Part shown: positions 53,902-63,383 of the stretch, piece after piece
Position numbering within the stretch: the stretch's first letter is position 1
Layout of the letters: the number at the start of each line of letters is the position of its first letter
Origin: Lepidurus packardi
Lineage: Eukaryota > Arthropoda > Branchiopoda > Notostraca > Triopsidae
Length of the DNA stretch: 64,000 bases
Assembly: GCA_023053545.1 (NCBI GenBank)
Contig: JAKZAN010000062.1
Span: forward strand, 1 to 64,000
Direction of reading: 5' to 3'
Position numbers and translations under genes: made by a program
The notes under the pieces: generated by a model
The model's input: the letters and a program-made list of their open reading frames with translations, nothing else
Databases searched by the model: none
What the model was told of the DNA's origin: nothing

Positions 53902-54399
53902 ATGAAAAACATCATTTTGCTATTATTGCTGGTTGCTGTTCCTGCAGTTGCACAACAAAAGAAGGCTCAGAAATTAGTGGGCCAGCTCCTTACCGATTGG
54001 CACCAAGCTGCGGGAGAAGCAAAATTTGACAATTATTTTGCATTGCTGACTGCTGATGCAATTTTCATAGGCACTGATGCGACCGAACATTGGAACAAAA
54101 CGCAGTTTATGGCGTTTGCGAAACCATATTTTGACCGTGGGAAAGCGTGGAATTTTGTCGCAATTGATCGCCGCATTTATTTTAGCACTGATGGAAAAAC
54201 CGCTTGGTTTGATGAATTGCTGGATACCCAAATGAAATTGTGCCGAGGCTCTGGCGTTGCGAAATTTGAAAAGGGAAAATGGAAAATTGCGCATTATGTG
54301 CTTTCAATGACCATTCCAAATGCATTAGTTGATCAGATTACGGCATTGAAAAGCGCCAATGACGATGCGTTCCAAAAGAAGATATTGAACGAAAATTGA
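53902..54399 (+). CDS. exported NTF2-like (SnoaL/DUF4440-type) protein
   Basis: 165 residues. Signal peptide (ILLLLLVAVPAVAQ), then a single NTF2-like alpha+beta fold: a first helix (LVGQLLTDWHQAAGEAKFDNYFALLTADAIFIGTDATEHW), then strands ending VAKFEKGKWKIAHYVLSMTIP. FIGTDATEHWNKTQF is typical of SnoaL_3/DUF4440 members, whose fold is used for varied enzymes and ligand-binding proteins. Periplasmic; substrate unknown. It is monocistronic and followed by copy 4 of the intergenic repeat. Confidence 0.8.
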   Translation: MKNIILLLLLVAVPAVAQQKKAQKLVGQLLTDWHQAAGEAKFDNYFALLTADAIFIGTDATEHWNKTQFMAFAKPYFDRGKAWNFVAIDRRIYFSTDGKTAWFDELLDTQMKLCRGSGVAKFEKGKWKIAHYVLSMTIPNALVDQITALKSANDDAFQKKILNEN

Positions 54400-54426
54400 T
54401 AGTATTTACTAGACAAGTGCAGCGAT

Positions 54427-54523
54427 GCGTTAGGGATTGACGCGAAAATCCTTTTGTGTAGCGCAGCGAAACAAAAGATTGTAGCAAAAGCCCGCCCCGC
54501 CCTTCTTTTGGCGGGGAACGCCC
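54427..54523 (+). repeat. structured intergenic repeat, copy 4
   Basis: Nearly identical in layout to copy 1. The arms here are CTTTTGT/ACAAAAG and CCCCGCC/GGCGGGG. Relative to copy 1 both sides of each stem have changed together. It sits between the 3' ends of convergent genes at 53902 and 54555. Confidence 0.8.
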
Positions 54524-54554
54524 AATAAAATTATAACTTGAATTTGGTTTGTGC

Positions 54555-55505
54555 CTATTGCAGCTTGTTTTTGCGCAAATTGGTTAACATTTCGTCCGTC
54601 ATTTTGGTGAGGTCGAAGTCATGTGCCCAACCCCAATCTTCGCGCGCGGCGTTATCATTGATGCTGGAAGGCCAGCTGTCTGCAATTTTTTGTCGGAAAT
54701 CCGGAACATTTGTCATCGAGAATTCAGGTATATGTTTGCTGATTTCCGCTGCAATTTCGTCTGGCGTGAAGCTCATGGCTGCAAGATTATAGGAAGATCG
54801 AACTTTGACATCTTCGGCTTTCGCCTCCATGATGCTAACGGTTGCGCGAATTGCGTCGTCCATATACATCATTGGCATCTTTGTGTTTGCGGTCAAAAAG
54901 CACTCGTATGATCCTTGGGATAATGCTTTGTGAAATATATCGACAGCATAATCTGTGGTGCCTCCCCCTGGCAAGGTTGTCCAGGAAATGAGTCCAGGAT
55001 ATCTGATGCTGCGCACGTCTACTCCGTAATTTTTATAGTAGTATTCGCACCATCTTTCGCCTGCTAATTTGCTAATTCCATATACTGTTGAAGGCTCTGT
55101 GATGGTGTATTGCGGTGTATCTTCTTTGGGTGTTGTGGGTCCAAAAACGGCAATGCTGGATGGCCAAAATACTTTTTTAATGATGCCTTCTTTCGCTAAA
55201 TTTAGCACATGGAAAAGCGAATTCATGTTTAGATTCCACGCAAAATCGGGGTCTTTTTCGGCCGTTGCAGACAAAAGTGCCGCCATTAGATAGACCTCTT
55301 CGATGGCATGTTTTTGCACAATTTGCTTTATTTGGTTGAAATCGAGTGCATTTGCAACCTCGAATGGACCAGACTGGACTAAATCTTGATTTATTTCCCG
55401 AATATCAGATGCCACCACATTTTCTGCGCCGTGAATCTGTCTTAATTTATGAGTAAGTTCAGTGCCGATTTGACCACACGCACCGATTATTAGTATTTTT
55501 GACAT
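54555..55505 (-). CDS. NAD-dependent epimerase-type L-threonine 3-dehydrogenase (SDR family)
   Basis: 316 residues from the ATG at 55505; an in-frame start at 55529 falls in the -7 box and is rejected. The Rossmann motif is ILIIGACGQIGTEL (GxxGxxG), the catalytic triad is Ser/Tyr/Lys with SSIAVFGP and YGISKLAGE (YxxxK), and the RYPGLISW...GGTTDYAVDIF stretch is that of the SDR-type threonine dehydrogenases described in Flavobacterium and Cupriavidus. It oxidises L-threonine to 2-amino-3-ketobutyrate for glycine formation. UDP-hexose epimerase is the alternative but the C-terminal half fits threonine dehydrogenase better. Monocistronic. Confidence 0.85.
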   Translation of the reverse strand: MSKILIIGACGQIGTELTHKLRQIHGAENVVASDIREINQDLVQSGPFEVANALDFNQIKQIVQKHAIEEVYLMAALLSATAEKDPDFAWNLNMNSLFHVLNLAKEGIIKKVFWPSSIAVFGPTTPKEDTPQYTITEPSTVYGISKLAGERWCEYYYKNYGVDVRSIRYPGLISWTTLPGGGTTDYAVDIFHKALSQGSYECFLTANTKMPMMYMDDAIRATVSIMEAKAEDVKVRSSYNLAAMSFTPDEIAAEISKHIPEFSMTNVPDFRQKIADSWPSSINDNAAREDWGWAHDFDLTKMTDEMLTNLRKNKLQ

Positions 55506-55526
55506 TTTGCGATAACTTATGTGGTG

Positions 55527-55534
55527 CAAATATA
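55527..55534 (-). promoter_or_regulatory. -7 box (TATATTTG, minus strand) of the threonine dehydrogenase gene
   Basis: Full TAnnTTTG match ending 21 nt before the ATG at 55505. Confidence 0.55.
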
Positions 55535-55627
55535 ACGTTTTCGTAAAGCATTTTTAGTAAAAAATAGGAATGTGAACTCGTATCAAATTATTCTTAGTGC
55601 CGATTCATTATAAACCAATGTAGTTTG

Positions 55628-55635
55628 TAACTTTG
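55628..55635 (+). promoter_or_regulatory. -7 box (TAACTTTG) of the lipoprotein-mfd unit
   Basis: Full TAnnTTTG match ending 17 nt before ATG 55653. Confidence 0.5.
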
Positions 55636-55652
55636 CAGTTAAACCAGAAAAA

Positions 55653-56234
55653 ATGCGAAAACCGTTTCTTTACTGTCTATTGATTATCTGTATGAATGCA
55701 TGCGTGGACGATAGTGAAAAGCGCTCGACTGAAAAGGCTCGGGAAAAGGAAAAAAGCGAAAAAATATTTGCTGCGATCGACCAGGCATGGAATTTTCAGA
55801 CTCAGCCATCAAATGCGTCTTCTCAGAAGCTTTTAGCAGAGTGGACGGTTTGGCGCGACTTTATTTTGGAATTGTCAACAAAACCAACCAGTACGATTAA
55901 TGCTTTCAGGAAAGAAGCCAGCACGCTATCTAGCAAACTGCAACTGGTAGTGGGCAATGTTCCTGGTCAGTTTAACAAACCCGAAATCAGAAGTCGAATT
56001 GCGGTTTTATCAACCAAAGTGAACGAGTTGAATTTGTATATAAATTTACGCGAAATTCCGGTGCAAAAAGTCGTTCGGATTATCGGCGAAATAAACGTTC
56101 AGCTGGGTTCTTTGCAAATGCAAATGTCTGAGATTGATCGAAAACTAGCCATTCCGAAAGAAGCGGGCGAGTCTGACATGATTCGAATGCTGGACACGGC
56201 GCGCGCTATTCCCAATAATCCTTCCATAAAATAG
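55653..56234 (+). CDS. predicted lipoprotein, helical, upstream of mfd
   Basis: 193 residues. The signal peptide ends LIICMNACVDD with a lipobox-like MNAC, so Cys16 or so is probably acylated. The mature part is mostly charged coiled-coil-like helix (KRSTEKAREKEKSEKIF; later EINVQLGSLQMQMSEIDRKL). I do not recognise a family. It begins 7 nt-spaced transcription with mfd: its stop is 7 nt before the mfd TTG, so the two are translationally close. A functional link to DNA repair is unlikely; the arrangement may only share a promoter. Confidence 0.7.
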   Translation: MRKPFLYCLLIICMNACVDDSEKRSTEKAREKEKSEKIFAAIDQAWNFQTQPSNASSQKLLAEWTVWRDFILELSTKPTSTINAFRKEASTLSSKLQLVVGNVPGQFNKPEIRSRIAVLSTKVNELNLYINLREIPVQKVVRIIGEINVQLGSLQMQMSEIDRKLAIPKEAGESDMIRMLDTARAIPNNPSIK

Positions 56235-56241
56235 CAAAAAA

Positions 56242-59200
56242 TTGAGTAAAGCTGACGTATTCAGAAAGTATGAACACAACCCTAAAGTGGGCCAAATTGT
56301 ATCTATACTTGAAAAAAAAGGGCAGAAAACACAGCTAAAGGGTTTGTTTGGTTCAGCGCTATCATTTGTAATACGCGCCTCATTTGTGAAAACCAACCTT
56401 CCGTTTTTAGTTGTTTTTCAAGACAAAGAAGAGGCTGCCTACTATTTGAACGATTTGGAGCATATGGTTGGAGAGCAGGATGTTCTTTTTTATCCGGGAT
56501 CATACCGCCGACCTTATGAAATTGAAGAAACAGACAATGCGAATGTATTGCTGCGGGCCGAGGTTTTGAATCGGATTAATTCCAGAAAGAAACCAGCAAT
56601 AATTGTTACGTATGCCGACGCGATTTTTGAAAAAGTAATTACCAGAAAAGAACTCGACAAAAACACTTTGAAGGTGGCTGTTGGCGACCAGATTAGTATA
56701 GAATTCATAAACGAGGTGCTTTTTGAATATGAATTTAAACGCGTCGATTTTATAACCGAGCCAGGAGAATTCTCTGTTCGCGGTGGGATTATTGATGTGT
56801 TTTCATTTTCGAATGACAATCCGTACCGAATTGAGTTCTTTGGGAATGAAGTGGATAGCGTTCGTACATTTGATGTTGAAACACAGTTATCGATCGAAAA
56901 ACAGAAGAAGATTACGATAATTCCAAATGTTGAAAACAAGTTTTTTCGCGATAAGCGAGAGAGCTTTTTTGAATACATATCTAAAGAAACTGTAGTTTTT
57001 TTGCAGCAAACCGACCTTTTAATTGCCCAATTGGATAAATTGTATGGCAAAGCAACCGATTCCTTTTCGAAATTAGGAACTGGCGTTAAGCACATCCTGC
57101 CAGAAGAACTTTTTTTGGATGGCGCTTCTTTTTCAAAAGACGCGACGTTATTTTCAGTGGTGGAACTGGGCGCTGCTCATTTTGACCCACAGCAGTCTAT
57201 TGCGTTTAACATTCAGGCTCAGCCGTCATTCAATAAGCAATTTGATTTATTGCTAACCAACCTCAGCGATAACCATTTCGCAGGCGTAAAAAACTATTTG
57301 TTTTGCAGTAATGATGCGCAATCAAAACGCTTTCATGACATTTTTGAATCGATCGACGAACAAACAAATGAAGACCTTCGCAAGCAATATGACACGATAG
57401 TTTTTCCGATTTATCAAGGTTTTATTGATGCTGATTTGCAAATTGCTTGTTATACTGACCATCAAATTTTTGAGCGCTATCATAAATTTAGCATCAAAAA
57501 CGGGTATACAAAAAAGCAGGCCTTAACCTTAAAAGAGCTTACTACGCTGTCTGTTGGTGACTATGTAACCCATATTGACCATGGCATTGGGAAGTTTGGT
57601 GGTTTGCAGAAAATTGAAAATGAAGGCAAACTGCAAGAAGCGATTAAACTGGTTTATGCCGATAATGATATTGTTTATGTGAGCATTCATTCGCTGCATA
57701 AAATATCGAAATATACTGGGAAAGATGGCGCTCCGCCAAAAATATACAAACTAGGATCAGGCACTTGGAAGGCCTTAAAACAGAAAACCAAAGCACGTGT
57801 CCGACATATTGCTTTTAACCTTATTCAACTATATGCAAAAAGACGGTTGGAAAAAGGCTTTCAATATAGCCCGGATAGTTACTTGCAACTGGAATTAGAA
57901 TCTTCCTTTATCTATGAAGACACGCCAGACCAGACAAAAGCCACACAGGACGTAAAAGCCGATATGGAAAGTGATCGCCCGATGGACAGACTTGTCTGTG
58001 GTGATGTGGGATTTGGTAAGACCGAAGTTGCTATAAGGGCCGCCTTCAAGGCTGTCGACAATGGGAAGCAAGTTGCCATTTTGGTGCCCACTACCATTTT
58101 GGCTTATCAGCACCATCGCACGTTCACGGAAAGACTGAAAGACATGCCAGTTTCAATTGGCTATTTGAACCGCTTTCGGAGCGCTAAAGAAAAAGCGGAA
58201 ACGTTGCAACAGCTTGCTGATGGAAAATTGGATATTGTTATTGGCACCCATCAATTGGTTAATAAAAACGTTGTTTTTAAAAACTTAGGATTGCTGATTG
58301 TGGACGAAGAGCAAAAATTTGGGGTAAATGTAAAAGACAAGCTAAAAACGATTGCAGCAAACATAGATACATTAACGCTTACTGCAACACCCATCCCGAG
58401 AACACTGCAGTTTTCTTTGATGGCTGCCCGCGATCTATCAGTAATCTCGACTGCGCCGCCCAATAGATATCCGATCGAAACACATGTTGTTGGGTTTAAT
58501 GAAGAGCTAATTCGAGATGCAGTTTCGTATGAAATTCAGCGTAGCGGCCAAGTATTTTTCATCAACAATAGAATTGAGAATATTAAAGAAGTTGCCGGAA
58601 TGATCCAGCGATTGGTTCCCGATGCACGCGTTGGAATTGGGCATGGTCAAATGGACGGTAAAAAATTAGAAGAGTTGATGCTTGCTTTTATGAATGGCGA
58701 ATTTGATGTCTTAGTGGCTACAACAATTATTGAAAGCGGCTTGGATGTGCCCAATGCAAATACAATTTTCATTAACAACGCTAATAATTTCGGATTGTCC
58801 GATTTGCATCAGATGCGCGGTCGCGTAGGCCGAAGCAATAAAAAAGCATTTTGCTATTTTATTACGCCACCGTATTCTGTTATGACTGAAGATGCTCGCA
58901 AGCGCATTAGTGCGTTAGAGCAGTTTAGCGAGTTGGGCAGCGGCTTTAATATCGCGATGAAAGATTTGGAAATTAGAGGTGCTGGCGATTTGCTGGGCGG
59001 TGAGCAAAGTGGCTTTATTAATGAGATAGGCTTTGAAACCTATCAAAAAATCATGAATGAAGCTATTGAAGAATTAAAAGAAACAGAATTTAAGGATCTA
59101 TACGAGCAAGAGGATATTGAAACAAAAGCATTTGTGAAAGACATTCAGATCGATTCGGATTTTGAATTGTTATTCCCAGACGACTATATCAATAATGTAT

Positions 59201-59595
59201 CCGAGCGACTAAATTTATACAACGAAATGAGTCTGATTAAAGACGAAGCCGCACTAGAAGCTTTTGAACTTAGACTTACGGATCGCTTTGGGCCACTGCC
59301 AAAAGCAGCGCTAGCATTAATGAATAGCCTTCGCATCAAGTGGGTCGCGACAAGGCTTGGTATTGAAAAACTTGTAATGAAACAAGGCAAAATGATTGGG
59401 TATTTTATTGCCGATCAGCAATCTGATTTTTATCAGTCAAATCGCTTCACCAAACTTCTTGTATTTGTGCAACAACACGCGAATATATGCAGAATGAAAG
59501 AAAAACAAACGCCGAATGGATTGCGGTTAATGCTTACTTTTGAAAATGTAAAGTCGATCAAAAGAGCACTTGAGCTGATGGAAATGATGTCGTAA
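56242..59595 (+). CDS. mfd: transcription-repair coupling factor
   Basis: 1117 residues, normal length. Mfd removes RNA polymerase stalled at lesions and recruits UvrA. Order: UvrB-homology region (about 1-400, VVFQDKEEAAYYLNDLE, FYPGSYRRPYE); RNA-polymerase-interacting CarD-like domain (about 425-500, VGDYVTHIDHGIGKFGG); RecG-like SF2 helicase with Walker A GDVGFGKTEVA near 587, DEEQ near 688, TATPIPRTLQ, GRVGRS; and the C-terminal TRCF domain to 1117 (NVSERLNLYNEM). The start is TTG at 56242; the reading (M)SKADVFRKYEHN aligns with the family N-terminus and no upstream ATG exists before the lipoprotein stop. Terminator at 59613. Confidence 0.96.
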   Translation: MSKADVFRKYEHNPKVGQIVSILEKKGQKTQLKGLFGSALSFVIRASFVKTNLPFLVVFQDKEEAAYYLNDLEHMVGEQDVLFYPGSYRRPYEIEETDNANVLLRAEVLNRINSRKKPAIIVTYADAIFEKVITRKELDKNTLKVAVGDQISIEFINEVLFEYEFKRVDFITEPGEFSVRGGIIDVFSFSNDNPYRIEFFGNEVDSVRTFDVETQLSIEKQKKITIIPNVENKFFRDKRESFFEYISKETVVFLQQTDLLIAQLDKLYGKATDSFSKLGTGVKHILPEELFLDGASFSKDATLFSVVELGAAHFDPQQSIAFNIQAQPSFNKQFDLLLTNLSDNHFAGVKNYLFCSNDAQSKRFHDIFESIDEQTNEDLRKQYDTIVFPIYQGFIDADLQIACYTDHQIFERYHKFSIKNGYTKKQALTLKELTTLSVGDYVTHIDHGIGKFGGLQKIENEGKLQEAIKLVYADNDIVYVSIHSLHKISKYTGKDGAPPKIYKLGSGTWKALKQKTKARVRHIAFNLIQLYAKRRLEKGFQYSPDSYLQLELESSFIYEDTPDQTKATQDVKADMESDRPMDRLVCGDVGFGKTEVAIRAAFKAVDNGKQVAILVPTTILAYQHHRTFTERLKDMPVSIGYLNRFRSAKEKAETLQQLADGKLDIVIGTHQLVNKNVVFKNLGLLIVDEEQKFGVNVKDKLKTIAANIDTLTLTATPIPRTLQFSLMAARDLSVISTAPPNRYPIETHVVGFNEELIRDAVSYEIQRSGQVFFINNRIENIKEVAGMIQRLVPDARVGIGHGQMDGKKLEELMLAFMNGEFDVLVATTIIESGLDVPNANTIFINNANNFGLSDLHQMRGRVGRSNKKAFCYFITPPYSVMTEDARKRISALEQFSELGSGFNIAMKDLEIRGAGDLLGGEQSGFINEIGFETYQKIMNEAIEELKETEFKDLYEQEDIETKAFVKDIQIDSDFELLFPDDYINNVSERLNLYNEMSLIKDEAALEAFELRLTDRFGPLPKAALALMNSLRIKWVATRLGIEKLVMKQGKMIGYFIADQQSDFYQSNRFTKLLVFVQQHANICRMKEKQTPNGLRLMLTFENVKSIKRALELMEMMS

Positions 59596-59612
59596 GGAAG
59601 GTCTAAAAAGTA

Positions 59613-59653
59613 AAAATTGCCCCAAAAAGTTAGATGCTTTTTGGGGCAATTTT
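59613..59653. terminator. bidirectional terminator between mfd and the metzincin gene
   Basis: AAAATTGCCCCAAAAAG and CTTTTTGGGGCAATTTT form a 17-bp perfect stem around TTAGATG-like loop sequence. T-runs flank it on both strands. Confidence 0.85.
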
Positions 59654-59675
59654 GTTATTAGATTACGCTTGCTCT

Positions 59676-61862
59676 TTAGTTTTTCACTATTTTGAAATTG
59701 GTTTGTTTCTCGCCAAAACTTACTTTGAAGAAATAAGTTCCAGTGGCAAAAGCTGAAATATCTACCTTAGTTTGCAGATCATTAATGTCTTTAGTATACA
59801 ACAAACGTCCTTGCGGATTGTAGACCATAACTTTAGAGATTTCTGTTTTTGAGATAATATTTACCTCATTAGTTGCAGGATTTGGAAAATATGTAAAATC
59901 GATTCCATTAAATGTTTGATTTCCCAATCTGTCATCACATCCCACAGATGCAATAAAACCTGGCGCTACTACCCCAGAATCAGAAAAGAAACGAAGCGTC
60001 AGCGAACCATCAGCTGCAGAGGAAACAAAAGTTCCCGACGGAATTGTTGTTCCTGTAAAACCACCGTTGCTCAGATCTGGCGCTGTTGTTGTGTCACCAT
60101 CATATAAGTAAACATAATCAAAATTAGCTTCCAAGTTGAAAGCGGTGAAAGTGAGTTTAACCTTTTTATTTGGTAGATTCGGAATCATAACGCGCGTAAA
60201 ATCTTGGCCATCTCTATAATCACCATTTGCGCCGCCAGTATCGGTAATCGTGATGCCGCTGCACCAGTTTGCACTAGTTGCATATATTTTTTCGCGGTAT
60301 GCCGCCGTTAGTGCCGTGCACACAGGACGCACTCTAGCTTTATAATAAGTATTTGCTTGCAAACCACTAACCGTAAAGGTAGGTTGTGTTGTATTGTTAT
60401 ATGTTCCTAATACTGATGCAAAAGAAAGGTTTGCGACTTGCCACACGTTTTGCGTGCCCAATTCAGTCCAGCCAAGAGTAGCTGTTGTGTTGGTAACCGA
60501 AATCGGTGCAACATTCGTAATTGTATTGATACAAGTATTAATGCAATCTGTGCTCAAACAAATCGCATTATCGACCGCTGCTGTTATGGCAGCTCGTGGC
60601 TGCGGGCCAAATCCGTTCGCCAAGCTAATTCCTACGCCTGAAATAAGGTGGCAATAGCTCATAATTGTTCCCTTAACTGTTGTAGACGGAATTATTGGAG
60701 GACTTGTCATGCAAGATTGACCTTCTCCAATTCCTGCCGCTGGACCGCAGTTGTCTATTGCAGTACTGTTTCCGTTCCATGCGCACGCGTGTGTGTGGCG
60801 CGAACCCAGCAAGTGACCCAATTCGTGCGTAACAACCATTATGGTCCAAGAATAAGTTGGAACGGTGCTGTATGAAAAATTTACGTCTGAATAACAGAAA
60901 TTACTTTGGGTACAGACACCATTAATGGTGACGGCAACACCACCCAGTGCGCCTGGGTCAATTCCAACAAGCTGTCCAAAATCACCATCAAAAACAGGCC
61001 GAACCGCATTAAATTGATACAAATAATCAGACGATGACGTACCCGTATAAGGATCCTGAGTAGTCCAGATATACATCGACTTTAATCCAATCGTAATGTC
61101 ATCGTTGTTGTAAAGTGTTTTTACATTATTAAAAACAGATGTCATCCAATTCGTTGTTGTAGTTATATTTGAATTGTTTTGTAAGTATAAATCATAATCT
61201 ACCTCAAAATATATAGTTGCGCATCGAGCAGACGTAATATTCCGAGAAGCATTTGCTGGCAGATCATGGTCATGATCGTGTTCGCCTGTGTCTTTAACAG
61301 CGCAATCAAACTGATTAAGCACTTTCATATCTGAGTCAGAATAAACAATATAATCTTCGATATTGTTTGGCTTAACAAGCTTTCCAACAACTATATTGCC
61401 TTTTTCAGCACTTGACAGAATGCCGTTCATTTCACCTTTAAAGAAATTAAAACTCGCTACCGAAGTATAATCGCCCTTTATAATTCCCCTATAATAAGCG
61501 CCTTTTTCATAAGGAACATTTTTAGTTTTATCTGTATCGACATGAAAACCTTCTGCAAAGACATCAGCCTTATACAATTGCAAGGTAATTAAATCATTTT
61601 CATATGGAATTTCCAGTTCTAAGTAGTCATATTTATGCGCTGCAATATCGTTAACCTGGGTTAGTTTTACTTTAGCTGAAGTAAATTTAGAAACAACTGA
61701 CGAAACTTCCTTATCAGCTGGCAAATTCACGGCATTTAAAACTGAGAATGGTTTAAAGTAGGTCTTGACATCTTCCAGCTCCTTTACATTTTTAGCAATT
61801 CGGTATTGACCAAAGGCAATACTTAAAGTACAAAGAAGCAATACTGTAAAGATTTTTTTCAT
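59676..61862 (-). CDS. secreted metzincin (reprolysin-like) protease with T9SS type A sorting domain
   Basis: 728 residues. Signal peptide (VLLLCTLSIAFGQ), a propeptide-like region (about 20-200), then a zinc protease domain with HELGHLLGSRHTHACAW (HExxHxxGxxH, about 345-355) and the Met-turn GTIMSYC. An FN3 domain (about 450-530), a CUB-like domain (about 535-645, FDYVYLYDGD, LTLRFFSD) and a type A sorting domain (about 649-728, TYFPNPATNEVNII...VYNPQGRLLYT...FATGTYFFKV) follow. DHDHDLPANAS at the prodomain end is His/Asp-rich and may bind metal. It should be secreted by T9SS and degrade proteins outside the cell. Monocistronic. Confidence 0.93.
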   Translation of the reverse strand: MKKIFTVLLLCTLSIAFGQYRIAKNVKELEDVKTYFKPFSVLNAVNLPADKEVSSVVSKFTSAKVKLTQVNDIAAHKYDYLELEIPYENDLITLQLYKADVFAEGFHVDTDKTKNVPYEKGAYYRGIIKGDYTSVASFNFFKGEMNGILSSAEKGNIVVGKLVKPNNIEDYIVYSDSDMKVLNQFDCAVKDTGEHDHDHDLPANASRNITSARCATIYFEVDYDLYLQNNSNITTTTNWMTSVFNNVKTLYNNDDITIGLKSMYIWTTQDPYTGTSSSDYLYQFNAVRPVFDGDFGQLVGIDPGALGGVAVTINGVCTQSNFCYSDVNFSYSTVPTYSWTIMVVTHELGHLLGSRHTHACAWNGNSTAIDNCGPAAGIGEGQSCMTSPPIIPSTTVKGTIMSYCHLISGVGISLANGFGPQPRAAITAAVDNAICLSTDCINTCINTITNVAPISVTNTTATLGWTELGTQNVWQVANLSFASVLGTYNNTTQPTFTVSGLQANTYYKARVRPVCTALTAAYREKIYATSANWCSGITITDTGGANGDYRDGQDFTRVMIPNLPNKKVKLTFTAFNLEANFDYVYLYDGDTTTAPDLSNGGFTGTTIPSGTFVSSAADGSLTLRFFSDSGVVAPGFIASVGCDDRLGNQTFNGIDFTYFPNPATNEVNIISKTEISKVMVYNPQGRLLYTKDINDLQTKVDISAFATGTYFFKVSFGEKQTNFKIVKN

Positions 61863-61939
61863 AACATAAATTTTATTGTGCCAAATATAAGTTTTATTTA
61901 CATTTTATTTACATATTCTGACAATTGGTACGCTAAAGC

Positions 61940-62299
61940 CTAAAAATGATAGAAAGCGTCAATAAAATGCTCAAGATCTAGGCCGTCTTTTGAAGAATTT
62001 ATTGCGATTATATCAAAGCGGACTTCTAAATCAATATCGTTAGCGGTTATAAATTCGTTTATAGCCCCGACCAGCAGGGCGATTTTCTTAGGCGTCACAA
62101 AATCTTGAGGCAGTCCGAAGGTTTTCGATGATCTAGTTTTAACCTCAACTACTACTAGTACACCGTTCTTCTGCGCAATAATGTCTATTTCGGCCTTGCG
62201 GTAAACATAATTCTGCGCTAAGATTTCATACCCTTCAGCTAACAAGAACTCCGCTGCCTTTTCTTCTCCTAATTTTCCGAGTTCGTTGTGATCCGCCAT
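61940..62299 (-). CDS. yraN: YraN family endonuclease-like protein (UPF0102)
   Basis: 119 residues. The Holliday-junction-resolvase-like nuclease fold shows GKLGEEKAAEFLLAEGYEIL, then AEIDIIAQKNGVLVVVEVKTRSS, the PD-(D/E)xK core with D, E and K (EVKTR). The biological role is poorly known; DNA repair or recombination is suspected. The start codon directly abuts the stop of the upstream LD-carboxypeptidase gene (62300), making a two-gene minus-strand operon. Confidence 0.9.
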   Translation of the reverse strand: MADHNELGKLGEEKAAEFLLAEGYEILAQNYVYRKAEIDIIAQKNGVLVVVEVKTRSSKTFGLPQDFVTPKKIALLVGAINEFITANDIDLEVRFDIIAINSSKDGLDLEHFIDAFYHF

Positions 62300-63286
62300 T
62301 TAAATTTTACTTAGGGTTGATTGCTTGTCGGTTACCGTAATGCTGATCGCACTTCCGAATGGCAAACTCCGATTGTCTTTCAGGTGGCCTGCCGGAAAGT
62401 TGTATATTATAGGAAATTTATATTCCTTCAAAACGTCTTGAATAATCTCCAGCGCGTTCTTGCCCCAAGGAATATCATTGTCGTTCATGCTAGTCATCCC
62501 GCCAATAACTAAGCCTTTAATTCCGTCAAAGTAGCCGTTTCGTTTCAAATTCATCATCATTCGGTCGATGTGGTATAGGTATTCATCCAAATCTTCGATA
62601 AAAAGAATCTTATCCTTAAAATCAACTTCTGACTTTGAACCTAAAATACTGTATAAAACCGACAAATTTCCGCCCACTAATTCGCCAGTTGCCGTTCCAT
62701 AAACATTGAAAGCGTGTGGCTTAATCTGATAATCGAGAGGTTCGCCAAAAAGTGCTTTACGGAATGATTCGATCGCGGCGTTAGAGGCCGTTGGCACACT
62801 GACAGCCATTATGGCGTGCAGTGATTGAATATTCATGCTGTTGATATGGCTGTGCAATACTGTAACATCGCTAAAACCGACAATCCATTTTGGATTCTTT
62901 TTGAATTTAGAAAAATCAATTCTGTCAATCATTCGCACTGTTCCATATCCGCCCTTTGCAGCCCAAACAGCTTTGATTTCGGCATTGTCTAACATTTCCT
63001 GAAAATCAGCTGCGCGTTGCCAATCAGCTCCTGCCAATTGGTTTTGTGCCAACCCAACTGATTTCCCAATAACAACTTTTAGCCCCCAACTTTCTAATAA
63101 TTTGATTGCTGGCTGTAAACTTGCAAGGTCAATTTTTCTGGCAGTAGCGAGCAGTCCCACGGTATCTCCCTTTTTTAAGTATGGTGGTGTTATCATTTTT
63201 CTTTGAGAATAAGTTGGAATTACGAACGATAAAATTGCAAACACAAATAAAATTCGCGACATCCTATTTTTTATTTTGTTTTTCAT
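62300..63286 (-). CDS. ldcA: LD-carboxypeptidase (LdcA, peptidase S66)
   Basis: 328 residues from the ATG at 63286; a TTG at 63295 in frame belongs to the -7 box. A signal peptide-like N-terminus (ILFVFAILSFVIPTYSQ) suggests export, unlike cytoplasmic E. coli LdcA. The enzyme cuts the L,D-bond between meso-Dap and D-Ala in peptidoglycan tetrapeptides. Family features: PPYLKKGDTVGLLATARKI, KAVWAAKGGYGTVRMIDRID, VGFSDVTVLH with the nucleophile Ser, and LVGGNLSVLYSILGS. The catalytic Glu/His pair is expected in the C-terminal half (FIEDLDEYLYHIDRMM and PAGHLKDNRSLPFG). Cell-wall recycling is the likely role. Confidence 0.9.
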   Translation of the reverse strand: MKNKIKNRMSRILFVFAILSFVIPTYSQRKMITPPYLKKGDTVGLLATARKIDLASLQPAIKLLESWGLKVVIGKSVGLAQNQLAGADWQRAADFQEMLDNAEIKAVWAAKGGYGTVRMIDRIDFSKFKKNPKWIVGFSDVTVLHSHINSMNIQSLHAIMAVSVPTASNAAIESFRKALFGEPLDYQIKPHAFNVYGTATGELVGGNLSVLYSILGSKSEVDFKDKILFIEDLDEYLYHIDRMMMNLKRNGYFDGIKGLVIGGMTSMNDNDIPWGKNALEIIQDVLKEYKFPIIYNFPAGHLKDNRSLPFGSAISITVTDKQSTLSKI

Positions 63287-63292
63287 TGTCCA

Positions 63293-63300
63293 CAAATATA
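63293..63300 (-). promoter_or_regulatory. -7 box (TATATTTG, minus strand) of ldcA
   Basis: Full TAnnTTTG match ending only 6 nt before the ldcA ATG, so the transcript would be leaderless or nearly so. Confidence 0.6.
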
Positions 63301-63356
63301 TAAAAAGCCATGATGCGGGCTTTCAAATTAAATGGTCAACTTTCCGATTGATTGCT

Positions 63357-63364
63357 TATTTTTG
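63357..63364 (+). promoter_or_regulatory. -7 box (TATTTTTG) of metG
   Basis: Full TAnnTTTG match 19 nt before the TTG start of metG. Confidence 0.55.
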
Positions 63365-63383
63365 CGCTTTAAAATAAACTACT

